From assembly GCA_963377175.1 (NCBI GenBank), contig CAUJNA010000824.1, positions 757,501-821,500 of the forward strand: a stretch of DNA of 64,000 bases, written 5' to 3'. How positions within the stretch are numbered: position 1 is the first letter of the stretch; each line of letters begins with the position of its first letter. A program made the translations under genes and the position numbers. Shown piece after piece: positions 48,478 through 58,803 of the stretch. This DNA is from Effrenium voratum. Lineage: Eukaryota; Sar; Dinophyceae; Suessiales; Symbiodiniaceae. The notes below the pieces were generated by a model. It made no database searches and was not told the origin of the DNA. It worked only from the letters and a program-made list of their open reading frames with translations.

Positions 48478-48600
48478 TGGCGCAACGAGCGCACCGAGGC
48501 TGGACGTGAGAGCGGGTGCGGGCGGGGGCCCCGCGCTGGCGCTGGGCCCCACTGTGAGCGCTCAGGGCCTCGCCAGCGCAGAGACTCAGCAGAAAGTCAG
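48478..48600 (+). CDS. Candidate exon 26
   Basis: After GGGGGCAG the frame reads GATSAPRLDVRAGAGGGPAL then ALGPTVSAQGLASAETQQKV, up to a donor GTGAAA at 48,601. Alanine/glycine-rich but not repetitive. Product not recognised. Confidence 0.33.
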
Positions 48601-48703
48601 GTGAAACTTCCATTTGCTGACATGGCTGTGGTCAATCTCTTCGTTTCCCAACTAGGCTCTCAACAAATCTGAAAGCCAGAAACTCGGGACCTGAGCTTTG
48701 TCG

Positions 48704-48820
48704 ACATGGCTGTGGTTGTCAAAAATAGGGTCACCCCAAAATGGCGCCCTGGCAAATGGAAACATGGACTAAAACTCCTGAGGTCCCCCGGTTTGTTTGA
48801 GTTTGACCCATACCCACATG
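48704..48820. repeat. Family B inverted-repeat element
   Basis: It starts ACATGGCTGTGGTTGTCAAA and ends TTTGACCCATACCCACATG. Opposite orientation to the copy at 52,003-52,117. Confidence 0.6.
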
Positions 48821-48999
48821 ATCATGGTGAAGGGGAAAAACATCGAGGGGTCTAAGGAGAATGGTTGGTTGTCGGTTGGTTGGCAAGCTGAAATTTCTGG
48901 GAATGACAAACATCGTCCATCTGCTGACATGAAGATGTGTTATTTCCCTTTTTGGTTTTAACGGGTTCATTCCCAAGACCCGTTCCGGTGATTCCTTAG

Positions 49000-49435
49000 A
49001 TTGACCGAGGCTGGTCAAGAGACTCGGTTTTACCAGGCAGATGTTGGGTTTGCTGATGTTTTGTCCAGCCGGATGGGTTTGAATTATTTTCTGAGGGAGA
49101 AAAAATGCGGCAACTCTTGGAGCTCTGTGTACTTGCTGGTTCGATAGGGGAATGAGAGTTGGAATGACCCCGAGAAGAAGCATCCCCGATTTGGTTTCCT
49201 TCGGGAATCCCCTTCCGGTTCATTCCCAAGACCCGGAACGGTCATTCCCTACAAGGAAAGTCAGTTGAAACCCTCGAGTTGCTGGTACAGGCCAGATACG
49301 TTTGAGCGAGACTGGTCAGGAGACTCGGTTTCACCAGCCAGATATTTGGTTTGATTTTCCCTGACCAGCCAGGTAATTATTCGGTTTGACTTTCCCAAAG
49401 TCAAACAGACCAGCCAGATCTTTCTCAAAGGGGAT
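49000..49435. repeat. Family G copy and CCAGCCAGAT repeats
   Basis: A family G copy lies at about 49,134-49,250 (GGGGAATGAGAGTTGGAATG to GTCATTCCCTAC). It is flanked by direct repeats of GACTGGTCA(G/A)GAGACTCGGT TT(T/C)ACCAG(G/C)CAGAT near 49,010 and 49,310. Confidence 0.5.
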
Positions 49436-49924
49436 GGGTCATTGTTTAATGTTTTCAGACCCTTTATTTAATCAGGTTCCCCTGAATTGACAGGAATATG
49501 AGTATGAGAAAGGTATCTTTCGTAGGGAGTCTTTATTCTAGCCGTTCCTTTTCCCTTTTCAGGCGAACTTTTCACCCCCAACGAAAAGGGGGGTGGGAAA
49601 ACAGGAGGTGAAGAGGCAAATCTTGGAAGCCTTAGGGGAAGTGAAAGACAAACCTTTGAGCTCAGGAGCATCAAAGGTTGTCCTTGTGGCTTAGATCTGT
49701 TGCCTACCTCTCTCACCTTTGACCTTTGCACCTTGAAACGCCTCTTTCATTCCCGGCGCCTATGACTGCAGAAGAGAAGTGGTTTTACCTCTAGGTTTGG
49801 GGTCATTCCAACTGATCCCCTTTCGAACCAGCATTAGTTCTTGTCATGGTTGGTTGTACCCTCCCACGCTTTTCACATTTGAAAGGAGAATGGTCCGAAC
49901 CAGGATTTCCCGAACGTCAGGTTC

Positions 49925-50047
49925 CATGTGGCTGTGGGTCCAAACCAATGGTACCATTTTGGGGTAGGTGCACCACCCATTTTAGTCTATTTTAGTGGGG
50001 ATTGGATGTTCATTGGGGGTACGGGTTTTTTGACCCATGGCCATGTG
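49925..50047. repeat. Family J inverted-repeat element, copy 3
   Basis: ATGTGGCTGTGGGTCCAAAC at the left and TTGACCCATGGCCATGTG at the right. Interior GGGTAGGTGCACCACCCATT shared with copy 1. Confidence 0.6.
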
Positions 50048-50117
50048 AAAAGGCTGGGAGGGCACTCCTAAAGGCGGCACCTGGCAGCCAATCGCAGGGC
50101 TCCCGGGGCCGCGTTCC

Positions 50118-50163
50118 CAACTGAGGAGAAGAACACCCGGGCGGTGCTGCGGCTCCGCCTCGG
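50118..50163 (+). CDS. Candidate exon 27 (weak)
   Basis: The frame TEEKNTRAVLRLRLGAGV ends at a stop beyond the likely splice site; the border GCAG/GCGTCT would need a GC donor, which dinoflagellates are known to use. A family A copy follows 40 nt later. Confidence 0.22.
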
Positions 50164-50202
50164 CGCAGGCGTCTAGATGGTTGCGAAGAAAAATGTGTCT
50201 AA

Positions 50203-50327
50203 TATTGTGGATGGACAAATTCCTGCACTACTTTGAAACCATGGGAATCCATTGTTTATTGGTATTGACAGGGGAATCGTCATTCCAGGGTTTCTTAGGT
50301 GGTGCAGGATTTCGTCCATCCACAGTA
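50203..50327. repeat. Family A inverted-repeat element, copy 6
   Basis: It starts TATTGTGGATGGACAAATTC and ends GATTTCGTCCATCCACAGTA. Core GGTATTGACAGGGGAATCGT and TTCCAGGGTTTCTTAGGTGG. A TA microsatellite follows immediately. Confidence 0.75.
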
Positions 50328-50368
50328 TATATGTGTATTATATATATATATATGTTTATATTTATAAT

Positions 50369-50401
<33 letters not shown>

Positions 50402-50575
50402 GTATATATGTATTTGCTCACCCCGACACGATGAGCTACATTTGGGGCACGTGTCTGATTCAACCAGGTCTGAAGGATCGATTGCTCTTCTGCATTTTGC
50501 GCATTTGTGGGGTTTGACCGCATATATATATATATATTTATATATATATATATGTATATGTGTATGTGGGAGTGG
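50328..50575. repeat. TA/TATG microsatellites
   Basis: Two TA-rich blocks (50,328-50,412 and 50,521-50,575) around a segment containing CACCCCGACACGATGAGCTA; a similar unit, CACC-poly-C-GAACTACATTTGGGGCA, lies beside the TA block at 14,945-14,980, so block and neighbour appear to have been copied together. Confidence 0.7.
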
Positions 50576-51694
50576 GGGTTCTGTTTTATGCTCTATTGTG
50601 GTTTAATTTGAAGAACAACTTGGCTATGACAATGTTTTTTTGTTTTTGTTGTTTTTTTTTTTGGGGGGGGCTTACTCTATTGTAGTTTGGTTTCAAGGAG
50701 AGCTCGGGCTGTGATACAAATCCCTTAACCCAAGTACCCCCTTATCTCAGATTTTGGACTTGTCGTAAGATTTGCATCCTTTCAGGGCCATAATCAGAGG
50801 GGGTACCCAAAAAGGCCTTCTCCATTAAAAACTTACCAGCTGCTTTCAAAGGGGCATTTTTCTTCTCATGGCTGGAAGTGCAGCTGATTTGTGACATTGA
50901 TAAGCCCCAGAAACAGGCAACATAATCATCCCCCTCCCTTGCAGGGTTCACATGGAACCCAAAAGTCAAGATTTTGGGTCGAGGTTTCCGGTGGGGCGTT
51001 GGGTTTAATCCTAGAAGAGGCTTTTTCCGCGAAAATAAAAGGAAATCACAATTTACAAGGCAATGTTCAGGTGTATAATGTAAGGATCCCTGTCTTTTTT
51101 GGTTGGTTTGGTTGCAAAATAGAGGGGCGCTGGTTTACCAGGTGGTTTTATCATCTACTGTACCAGGGCCGCGTCACTTTTCTGGGGCAATTCTGGGCTC
51201 TTCTCTCCTCGCCAAAGCACCAGGGACAAAAACATTGGCTTTCGCAAAGTGTGTGTGAAAGGACGGCGGGGGGGGGGGGGGATGAAATGATAGTCTTGTG
51301 GTTTTCTTAGAAGCTGACATCGTGAGCCCGAAGTGAAATCCATGTTGGGAGGGCGTGTGTTGGATGGGGTTGGAACTGGGAGGGAAGTTGGGGATGGTTC
51401 CCACTGCCCCAGTTGGTTGTCAAAATCTTTTCGCCTCCAGATTTCCGGCCATTTTTTCTCATGGGATTCCTGGCAAGAATGGGGGAGCACGGCCGGGCGT
51501 TTTCGGCCACCTTGAAATGAAAGTCTGTTGGCTTGGCGGTTCCCAGTCTAGTGGGGGCTTCCAGTTAACCCACTAAAAGTTAAATGTTTCGCAGGGGATC
51601 TGAGGACAGCCCAGTTGGGAAGGCAGTGGTAGCCCGAGATTTTGTTTCAGCAACACTTCTCAGAGAATGGCACTTTGAGCCCGTGAAAAGGGTA

Positions 51695-51770
51695 TACAAA
51701 TATATACATATATATATATATACATATATATATATACATATATATATGTATACATACATATACACATGAA
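51695..51770. repeat. TA/CATA microsatellite
   Basis: Alternating TATA and CATATATA. Simple sequence. Confidence 0.85.
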
Positions 51771-52002
51771 AATAACTATGATTGCACAGATTTGAAAAGG
51801 ACACTAACCCCACCTGCCCGATTTACCAAGGGCCAATCCTTTCTGTGGCTCCTTGCGGAAACCCAAACCTGCCGATGTTCAGGCGAACACCTGCTGAGAA
51901 TACGCCCGGCTCTCAGCGTAAGGTATTGGACCCCCAACGCCTCTCGAGTTGCTGGCAGCCCGCTTTGAATCAGGTCGCTGCCCGGATCTTCGCCGCAACA
52001 AC

Positions 52003-52117
52003 ATGTGGGTATGGGTCAAAATTAAGCCACCAGGAATCGGACCGCAGGATTTGGTCCATGTTTCGGTTGACCAGGGCGCCATTTTGGGGTTACCCTATTC
52101 TTGACAACCACAGCCAT
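52003..52117. repeat. Family B inverted-repeat element
   Basis: It starts CATGTGGGTATGGGTCAAAA and ends TTGACAACCACAGCCATG. The opposite orientation to 48,704-48,820, with the same termini. Confidence 0.65.
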
Positions 52118-52660
52118 GTCGAAAAACAAGACGTTTGCCAGTTGGTCAATCCACTCAGGCGAGACGAAGAACTTGACGAATGTTCAAGCAACTTTGCGAG
52201 CTTTTTGCCGTGGTGATCGTGGAGATCTGGGTGAGTAAGGGCATACCTTTGGCTTCCTTTCAGCTTCGCAGATCTCAGTCAGCATGACAAAGCCATGCTT
52301 CCCAGGGTGCGCTTTGGAGAATTTGCGCGCGCTGGTAGACCCCCGACTTTCCGCTTTTTCAAGCTTACGTCTTTAGAGTTTCCTTCTTCTAGGGTTGTCA
52401 TCTGAGCCATTTCCCGTAACTCGCTCTGCCAGTCAAGAAGTCCTTTGATTCTCGTATGGCTCTGTGGAGACCCCTTTAGTGTCAGATTTTGATTGCGATG
52501 CTTGACACCTTTTCCGGAGACATTCCTACATCGTGAGCGCCCTTATTGGGGAGGCCCCCTTGTATCTGAACCTCGTCACCTCGGTACCCCATGGATTGCT
52601 ACGACCTTCTTCTAGAGCAGTAAAACTCAATGGAGCTTCAGATTTATCAAGAGAGTTTAG

Positions 52661-52774
52661 ACTAGGTGTCCCCCAGTAGTGCGCTTTTACTCTTTTTTGG
52701 GGGAGGTTCCCCTACTAAAATAGACTACAGAAAAAAGGTACCCTTATTCTAACCTCTCTACTGGAGGATCTAGT
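52661..52774. repeat. Family E inverted-repeat element, copy 3
   Basis: The termini ACTAGGTGTCCCCCAGTAG and CTCTACTGGAGGATCTAGT; AG flanks both sides. Interior GGTTCCCCTACTAAAATAGA identical to the other copies. A weak coding-like patch follows at about 52,785-52,830. Confidence 0.75.
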
Positions 52775-54185
52775 AGAGAAACCTGTGAAGAGATGTAGGT
52801 TGCAAGTGCCCCCCGGCAACGCCGAAGGTCATGACCCGGCCTTTCCGAAGGAGGCACGGCGGTCAGATACTTCGGGCCCTCCCTGTTTCATCTCAGCCCA
52901 GATGAATACACCCACCAACCAGCAAAACCAGGGGTTCCTCAGCTGGAGTTCCTTTAACGCAGACTTGATCAAAGAAAGGAAGACCTTAAACCCATCATGA
53001 GTTTAAGACCACTGGTGCTGTAACAGCACCAATTAGAATGCAGGACACCCGGTTTCCCAAGCGGGACCGCTTGAAATTCCAGGCGAATTTGTGGTTTCTC
53101 CCCAATGGAACTGAACATTTTTCCGAATGCTGAGAGACGCTGGTCGACACTCGTTAGGGTCGCCCTTACTTCCATTTGCTGAACTGAATATCGTTTATTT
53201 TCCGCAGTTCATTTCAAAGGGAATCGACCATTCCTCATGGGCTATCTAAGTTCCTTGGAGCCACCCAACCTCGAATCGCTCCTCTGGTGCTGCAAACTGG
53301 GCTTTTGGGATCAGCGGCGCGTCAGACTTCATTGACCTGGCATTTGTTTCACCCAAGATGGGGGTCGAGAGTGTCCCAGATTGGGGGAACTCTGGTGGTG
53401 AGGAAAACCAACGAGACACCTCTTAACTTTTCTTCGGGCCCATGCGTATAGCACGACCCACTTGCACCACTTTTGTTCGGCCCCGTAGCCTAGAACGACC
53501 CACTTGCAAAACACCTGCAGGTGTTTGGTTGTCATCCGCGGCTTTCCAGGGGATAACCCAACGAAGATGTCCAGGGGCATTCCCAACTTCAACTTGCGAA
53601 AGCAGTCGTGCCCAGCCCCTTCGGTATGGCTCCCCAAACCTGGGGCGGCTATTCTTGGAGGGTTTTGACACGGCCGTTCCACTGGTGCTTGAACGTCTTA
53701 AAGTCGTCCTGCAAAGGGGGTCCGGTTTTTTGGACGCCCGTTTTTTTTTTGAGGGGGGGAGTTTAGTGCCAATGGCAACGTGGTCAACAGGTTGGGGGCT
53801 TGTGTTTTTTTTCATAAACTCTTGGCCTTTCGGGTCCAAGGACCGTTTTAGGTTTTCTCGACTTGGACCTTTTCATGAGCAATCTTCCAGGTCTTTTCTT
53901 GATCTAGGTCCCAACATGTCCCAGGATTTACGTAGCCTTTCTGAACCTGTTGGACCTTTTGGGTTCGACGTTCAACCCTTGCGGGTTGCAACCCGCTTGG
54001 CGGTTTTCGTGTTTTTTTTTCTTCCTCCAGTCGGGTGTTGACAAGCAAGGCGAGATTGATGTCCCCCAAAAGAACCATCGATTTGGTTTCATGTGTTCGG
54101 GAATCCCCCCAAAAAAAACCGTTGATTCCAGCTCATTGCCTATCGCGCCAGCCAGTTTGGAGACTTTCTTTTGGCCACTGGTGCC

Positions 54186-54262
54186 CAGGGAATGAGAATT
54201 GGAATGACCCCTATCCTTTTTGGTTGCCTGGGGAATCCCCGAAACCAGTTCATTCCCAACCC
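54186..54262. repeat. Family G element, copy 4
   Basis: CAGGGAATGAGAATTGGAAT and CCAGTTCATTCCCAACCCTG form an inverted pair around GGGGAATCCCC. Confidence 0.5.
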
Positions 54263-54477
54263 TGGCTATACCCTCCGCTCGTGTCGTCTGAATTAGAAAG
54301 CAAAGGACCTTTACCATGGAGAGCTTGGGTTACCCCCAGGTGAGCTCGCCATAAAATCGGCAGGTGAGCTTTTACCAGATCTTTTCTTGAGCAATCTTCC
54401 AGGAATATTGTGTCCCATGGCAAGTCATTCCCAAAACCCCCAAACCAGAACTCAGTCTAGCTCATCTGGGATCTTCT

Positions 54478-54890
54478 CCCCCTTTTGCTCAAGATCTTTT
54501 CCAACCTTTTTTTGGTTGAGATCCATTTCCCCCCTTTCCCCCCTAAGGCCTTTTTTTTCCCCCCGAGATCTTCTCCCTTTTCCTTCCTAAGATCTTTTCC
54601 ACCCCTCTCCCTGCTGAGATCCTTTCCCCCCTTTCCCCCCCTAAAGCCTTTTCCCCCCAAGATCTTCTCCCTTTTCCTCCCTAAGATCTTTTCCCCCCTT
54701 TCCCCCCTAAGGCCTTTTTTCCCCAGATCTTCTCCCTTTCCTCCCTAGATCTTTCCCCCCCTTTGCCTGTTCAGATCCTTTCCCCCCTTTCCCCCCTAAG
54801 GCCTTTCCCCCCGCTGAGATCCTCCCCCTTTTCCTCCCTAAGATCCTAAGGCCTTTTTCCCCCCCCCCTGACTGAGATCTTCCCCCTTTT
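54478..54890. repeat. Polypyrimidine tandem repeat
   Basis: About 410 bp of imperfect units of CCCCTTTCCCCCCTAAGGCC, GAGATCTTCTCCCTTTTCCT and CCCTAAGATCTTTTCC. Strong strand asymmetry (C/T on +). It lies immediately upstream of candidate exon 28, echoing the minisatellite before exon 2. Confidence 0.85.
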
Positions 54891-54935
54891 GCCCCCTACA
54901 GCCGGCTTTCGCGTCTCGAAAATTGTTGGCTTCAG

Positions 54936-55040
54936 GGCGGCCCGGTGAAGATCGTGGTGGCGGGCGGCAGCTGCGCCCCGCTGGCGCTGAAGCTGCGCCG
55001 GGCGCCGCTGCGGAAGCGCCTGCCGGCGCGGATCCGCGGA
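54936..55040 (+). CDS. Candidate exon 28
   Basis: After TTGTTGGCTTCAG (54,923-54,935) the frame reads GGPVKIVVAGGSCAPLALKL then RRAPLRKRLPARIRG. GC-rich; the right border is uncertain. Product not recognised. Confidence 0.35.
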
Positions 55041-56115
55041 TCCGGGGGTGGGCAAACTGGGCGGCTCCCATCCGATTTTTTTTAAGCTTTTAGCTTGCTG
55101 TTTGTTTTTTTGGTTGGATGTCCATTTGACCCACCTAAAAGTTAGACTTTGAGCAGGCTTGCTGGGTTTTTGATCGGTTGAGTGGTTGGATTTCCTCATT
55201 TTGGCCACAAGATAGACCCTGAGCGGATTTGAGGACAGACCAGCAACGGCAAGCCGAAAAATCCTTGGGTGGTGAAGGGGTTCCTTTGCCGTGAGGGCTT
55301 CTGGATTATTGGGCAAGGCCAGTTTTACCTTCTTCTTTTTTTTTTAACGAGGGAATCAACGGATTAGGGGATGAATGTCATAGGGGTTTGCAGGGTCCCA
55401 ATTCTTTGTATTGGAAGTAACAAGCTGTTTTTTTTTTTTTTTTGTGTGTGTGTGTGTGTGTTGTAGCTGACATTTGACAGCTGCCGACCCTGGTCTCCTT
55501 TGCAACTTTGATAGCTAGAGCTGACCCTGAGAGCTCTGACAAGGTGTGTGTTTTGTTTAGGGCACCCCTTTCAGCTTGGTTGCAGCCACCATCTCCGACA
55601 CATTCCCAAGTGGCCTTGCCACGATTCACGATCAGATGCTGAGGCTCCCACCGACTCAACTTTCACCCCGCGCCATTTTATGCGGGACTTAAAAAAAACT
55701 GAGAACCCCCAAAACAAGCCATTTCCTTTCGGGTTCCTTTCAAGCCAACCCTCAAAGCGCACACCCGTACATAGGCTTGCCTATGTGAGTTGATTGCATA
55801 CGTTCTACAACTGAGCGCCCAAGAGCTATTTTGGCAAGGGGATCCACAGCACACAACTGGCTATTGGTCTTGTTTCCTTGACACCAAGCTCTGAGTTCTG
55901 AAGTCCCTCCACGGCCCACTGGTTTTTCGGTTTGAGGAGAAACCAAACGCTTCTTTTTTGCCCACTTGCCGCACACGTGACACACACTTGAAACTTGAAA
56001 AATATGATACATATAGGTGTGTCTTATTTTCAGAATGCGTGCTGTTTCCCAGGGGTTTTTACTTGAGAAGCACCCAAAAAAGTGGCGCCCACACCCACGT
56101 CAACCCAGCCGGTGT

Positions 56116-56185
56116 CAGATAGTGGACGTGCCAGCGGCGCCGGTGACGCGCGCCCGGCTCTCTTCGAACCGAGACCTTAGTAGCC
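56116..56185 (+). CDS. Candidate exon 29
   Basis: After CGGTGTCAG the frame reads IVDVPAAPVTRARLSSNRDL. A family A copy begins 10 nt after the island. Product not recognised. Confidence 0.28.
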
Positions 56186-56195
56186 GCCCCTTCAA

Positions 56196-56324
56196 TACTG
56201 TGGATGGACGAAATCCCTTCGCACCACTTTGAAAGTGTTGGAAACCATTGTTTGTGGGTATTTACATGGGAGTCATCATTCCAAGGTTTTTTAGGTGGTG
56301 CAGGATTGCGTCAATCCACAGTAG
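56196..56324. repeat. Family A inverted-repeat element, copy 7
   Basis: It starts TACTGTGGATGGACGAAATC and ends TTGCGTCAATCCACAGTA. Core GGTATTTACATGGGAGTCAT and TTCCAAGGTTTTTTAGGTGG. Confidence 0.75.
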
Positions 56325-56329
56325 CTACT

Positions 56330-57634
56330 CTATGGGTGTGTCTGTTTTTTTGGGGGAGCCCCAAAGAAGGGTGGTTTCAATCTACAACTATCTTAAACAA
56401 AAATATATACAGGGACCCTCTTGGCCTAGTTTTTTTGTGGACCCCTAAAAATGTGGGACTCTCCCAGAACGATGGTTTTCCTTTTGGTTTCCTCTAAAAC
56501 CAAACAAAAGAGGGTGCCTTCAAAATTATGGCATTCCTTTAGCCTACACAAATTGGATGAGATTATGGAGAAAGGAACAAAAGAACGGGTGCCGCCTGGC
56601 AACTGGGCAACTGGGCATAAATGAACACTTCGAGCTGCACTGTAACGGCCTGAGCAAGTATGGTGCAGGTACCTTAAAACACCATTGCGTCATGATTCTA
56701 CTAGACCAGTAGAATATTCGCAGTCTTTCAGCCCCTATGACTTTCATCCAGGGATCCTTCTTCTCTGGCCTGGACACAAGACCCTGAGACGGGACCTTCA
56801 GCCACACGTGGTGGGATTTTTGGGCGTCTGTCTATAATGTCAAGGGGGAAATGGAAAGCCCACACATGGCCTTACCAGGGGTCGTTCTCGCGTTCTCCCA
56901 CCTTCAATCAACCAGGCTCTGAAAGCACATAGGAAAACAGCACCTTGGCGTTGATGGTCGGAAGCCCGGCCAAACAAAGCCCAAAAACGATCCAGAGAGA
57001 TCCAAGGCGTATCCCAAGATCGTGAAAGCTTCATTCTGCAGGAATTAAAAGGAACTTCCCCGGAATCTGCAAGGCTAATTGCACGCGTCAATGGAAATTT
57101 TCCCGCCATCGACCAACGAAAAAAATTGGTCTTGCTGCTGTTGCTCTATTTTGGGGGTTCCCTGGCCTGCAAATCAGTCGGGGAGTGCTGTGAAATCTCC
57201 TGAACATGGAACGCAGAGGGTCTTCACAGGAAACCCGATTTGGTCAGATTGCGTGTTTGTGGATGGGAGGGAAAGCCGATTTCACGCATTTTCTTGGTCG
57301 AGTCCCCCTCCCCTGGACCCCCCCCCCCGAAAAAATATAGATATACGGAAGAGCAATGGAAGACAGGCCTCTTGTTGTTGGTCGATGAGGGGTTCTCCCT
57401 CCCTGAAAACGAGGAACATCAAAAAGAGCGGGTGCCGCGGTGACCGTTTGTTCCCAGTTGTTAGCTTCCCTGTTTCAAAAGCTTTGAGCATATATCACTG
57501 CACAGATTTTCTGATTGGGATGAAAGCAACTGGTTCCCTTACAAGATCATGGTTGATTCAAACAACTTTTCACCAACCCTGGACCTGGACATAGTTAGGA
57601 TAGGCCATGCGCAACTTTTTTCGGACTCAAAAGT
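56330..57634. other. Last host stretch before the AT-rich insert
   Basis: No exon is defensible. Composition stays host-like up to about 57,630, with a C-run at about 57,320. No viral-type gene is seen on this side of the boundary. Confidence 0.45.
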
Positions 57635-58040
57635 CTAGGGTCCACCCTAGGTTTTTTTTTTGCATTTTTTGAATAAGCGCCTCAAAACAGCCATTTTAAA
57701 ACATTTTTTGAAACAGTCTAAACACATTTTGATAAATATTTGTTTTTATTACAGCATACGAAAACGAACAATAAATTATTTTTTGAAAAATTCAATACAC
57801 CTAAACATTTTTATTTTCAAAAACACACATTTTCCAAAATATTTTAGAAAATATATTTTTTTCAAAAGAGATATATATATATATAGCATCTTAAGAATAA
57901 TTATTCAATAAGAAACAACATTTTCAATAATTCAATGAGAAGACAAATAATTAATCATCTTTCAAAATTTGGATATTCCGGAGTTGCGCATGGCCCGTCT
58001 TGTAGGATTTTATCTTCAATATATAAAACGCTATACTTAC
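57635..58040. other. Host-element boundary and A+T-rich terminal region
   Basis: The palindrome CTAGGGT-CC-ACCCTAG (57,635-57,650) is followed by a T run, then the sequence turns A+T-rich for the rest of the window. The next 400 bp has no convincing gene but repeats a degenerate CATTTTTTGAAA motif (57,661; 57,694; 57,776 and weaker ones). This fits the end of an inserted element, but the other end is outside the window, so terminal inverted repeats cannot be tested. An 83-codon frame on the + strand here is an A+T-rich artefact. Confidence 0.5.
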
Positions 58041-58046
58041 ATTATA

Positions 58047-58078
58047 ATTATAACATATAAGGGTATAAATGTTATAAT
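58047..58078 (-). terminator. Hairpin after the 58,099-58,656 gene
   Basis: ATTATAACAT (58,047-58,056) and ATGTTATAAT (58,069-58,078) are perfect 10-bp arms with a 12-nt loop, 20 nt past the stop of the minus-strand gene. Nearly the same block recurs at 58,737-58,768. Likely a transcription-end or 3'-processing hairpin; palindromic 3' ends are known in mimivirus and virophages. Function inferred. Confidence 0.6.
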
Positions 58079-58098
58079 CATAGTATGGTTTTAATCAT

Positions 58099-58656
58099 TT
58101 AAACATCGGGGCTGTATTTCATTTTGCATTCGTGTTTAATTTTTATTATAATGGCATATAGTTCTTGATAATTTTTGGCTGGACTGAAGCCAGCCTTTCT
58201 AAATAATTCTTTGATGTTTAACTCTGTTGTTGATTGTCCATTATAATACTGTAAATGAAAAACATAAATACGTTTCATTAAATTATATCTTTGTTTAGAC
58301 ATTTTAGGAAAACTACTTTTATCTGGAAATTTACATTGTATAACAAACAACCAGTTTTTTATATTTGCATTGTTCAAGAATTCGACATTATGATTTTGAA
58401 CACATTCAATCTCACGAATTGGTTCTTCCCTTCTTTGACAGAAAGTACATTTATAAGTAAATTTGTAAATATGATTTAATACATTATTTGGTAAATTTAT
58501 GTGTCCCATGTCTCTATATCTGTTATGATTTAAGTAGTTTTTACATTTACAAGCATCACATTTATTTTTGAGTTCTTGTTTAGTGTCATTTACTAAAACA
58601 ATATCTAAGAATTTATTAATAATTTCGTCTTGCTCTTTCTCTGTAAATTCAATCAT
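58099..58656 (-). CDS. Cys-rich, probably zinc-binding viral protein
   Basis: A 185-residue protein from an ATG. It carries CDACKC (residues 33-38), CTFC (70-73), C85 and C108, a spacing that suggests one or two zinc-binding knuckles in the N-terminal half. The C-terminal part is basic and mixed hydrophobic (RKAGFSPAKNYQEL). No signal peptide or membrane segment. I do not recognise the family; a nucleic-acid-binding or regulatory role would be a guess. It sits alone between two near-identical hairpins, so it is likely its own transcription unit. Codon use is A+T-rich like the rest of the element and unlike the host side. Confidence 0.7.
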   Translation of the reverse strand: MIEFTEKEQDEIINKFLDIVLVNDTKQELKNKCDACKCKNYLNHNRYRDMGHINLPNNVLNHIYKFTYKCTFCQRREEPIREIECVQNHNVEFLNNANIKNWLFVIQCKFPDKSSFPKMSKQRYNLMKRIYVFHLQYYNGQSTTELNIKELFRKAGFSPAKNYQELYAIIIKIKHECKMKYSPDV

Positions 58657-58736
58657 TTCTATTATAATATATATATATAGTGTTTATTTCTTTAAATACT
58701 TTTTTTACAAGAAATAAAATTAAATATTGAAATATA

Positions 58737-58768
58737 ATTATAACATATAAGGGTATACATGTTATAAT
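58737..58768 (-). terminator. Hairpin after the methyltransferase gene
   Basis: ATTATAACAT (58,737-58,746) and ATGTTATAAT (58,759-58,768) with loop ATAAGGGTATAC. The sequence around it repeats 58,043-58,090 almost exactly. It ends the methyltransferase unit after the 22-bp array, and lies 80 nt upstream of the next minus-strand gene. Confidence 0.6.
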
Positions 58769-58803
58769 CATAGCATGATTAAGAATTATAGCACCACATT
58801 TCA

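Noticed and set aside
47687..48613. Minus-strand frame of 308 codons
   Set aside because: No motif, mixed composition, overlaps a better + strand exon candidate at its 5' end.
57660..57911. 83-codon + strand frame at the left end of the A+T-rich part
   Set aside because: Phe/Ile/Lys/Asn-rich as expected from A+T-rich DNA, no ATG start, contains a TA microsatellite.
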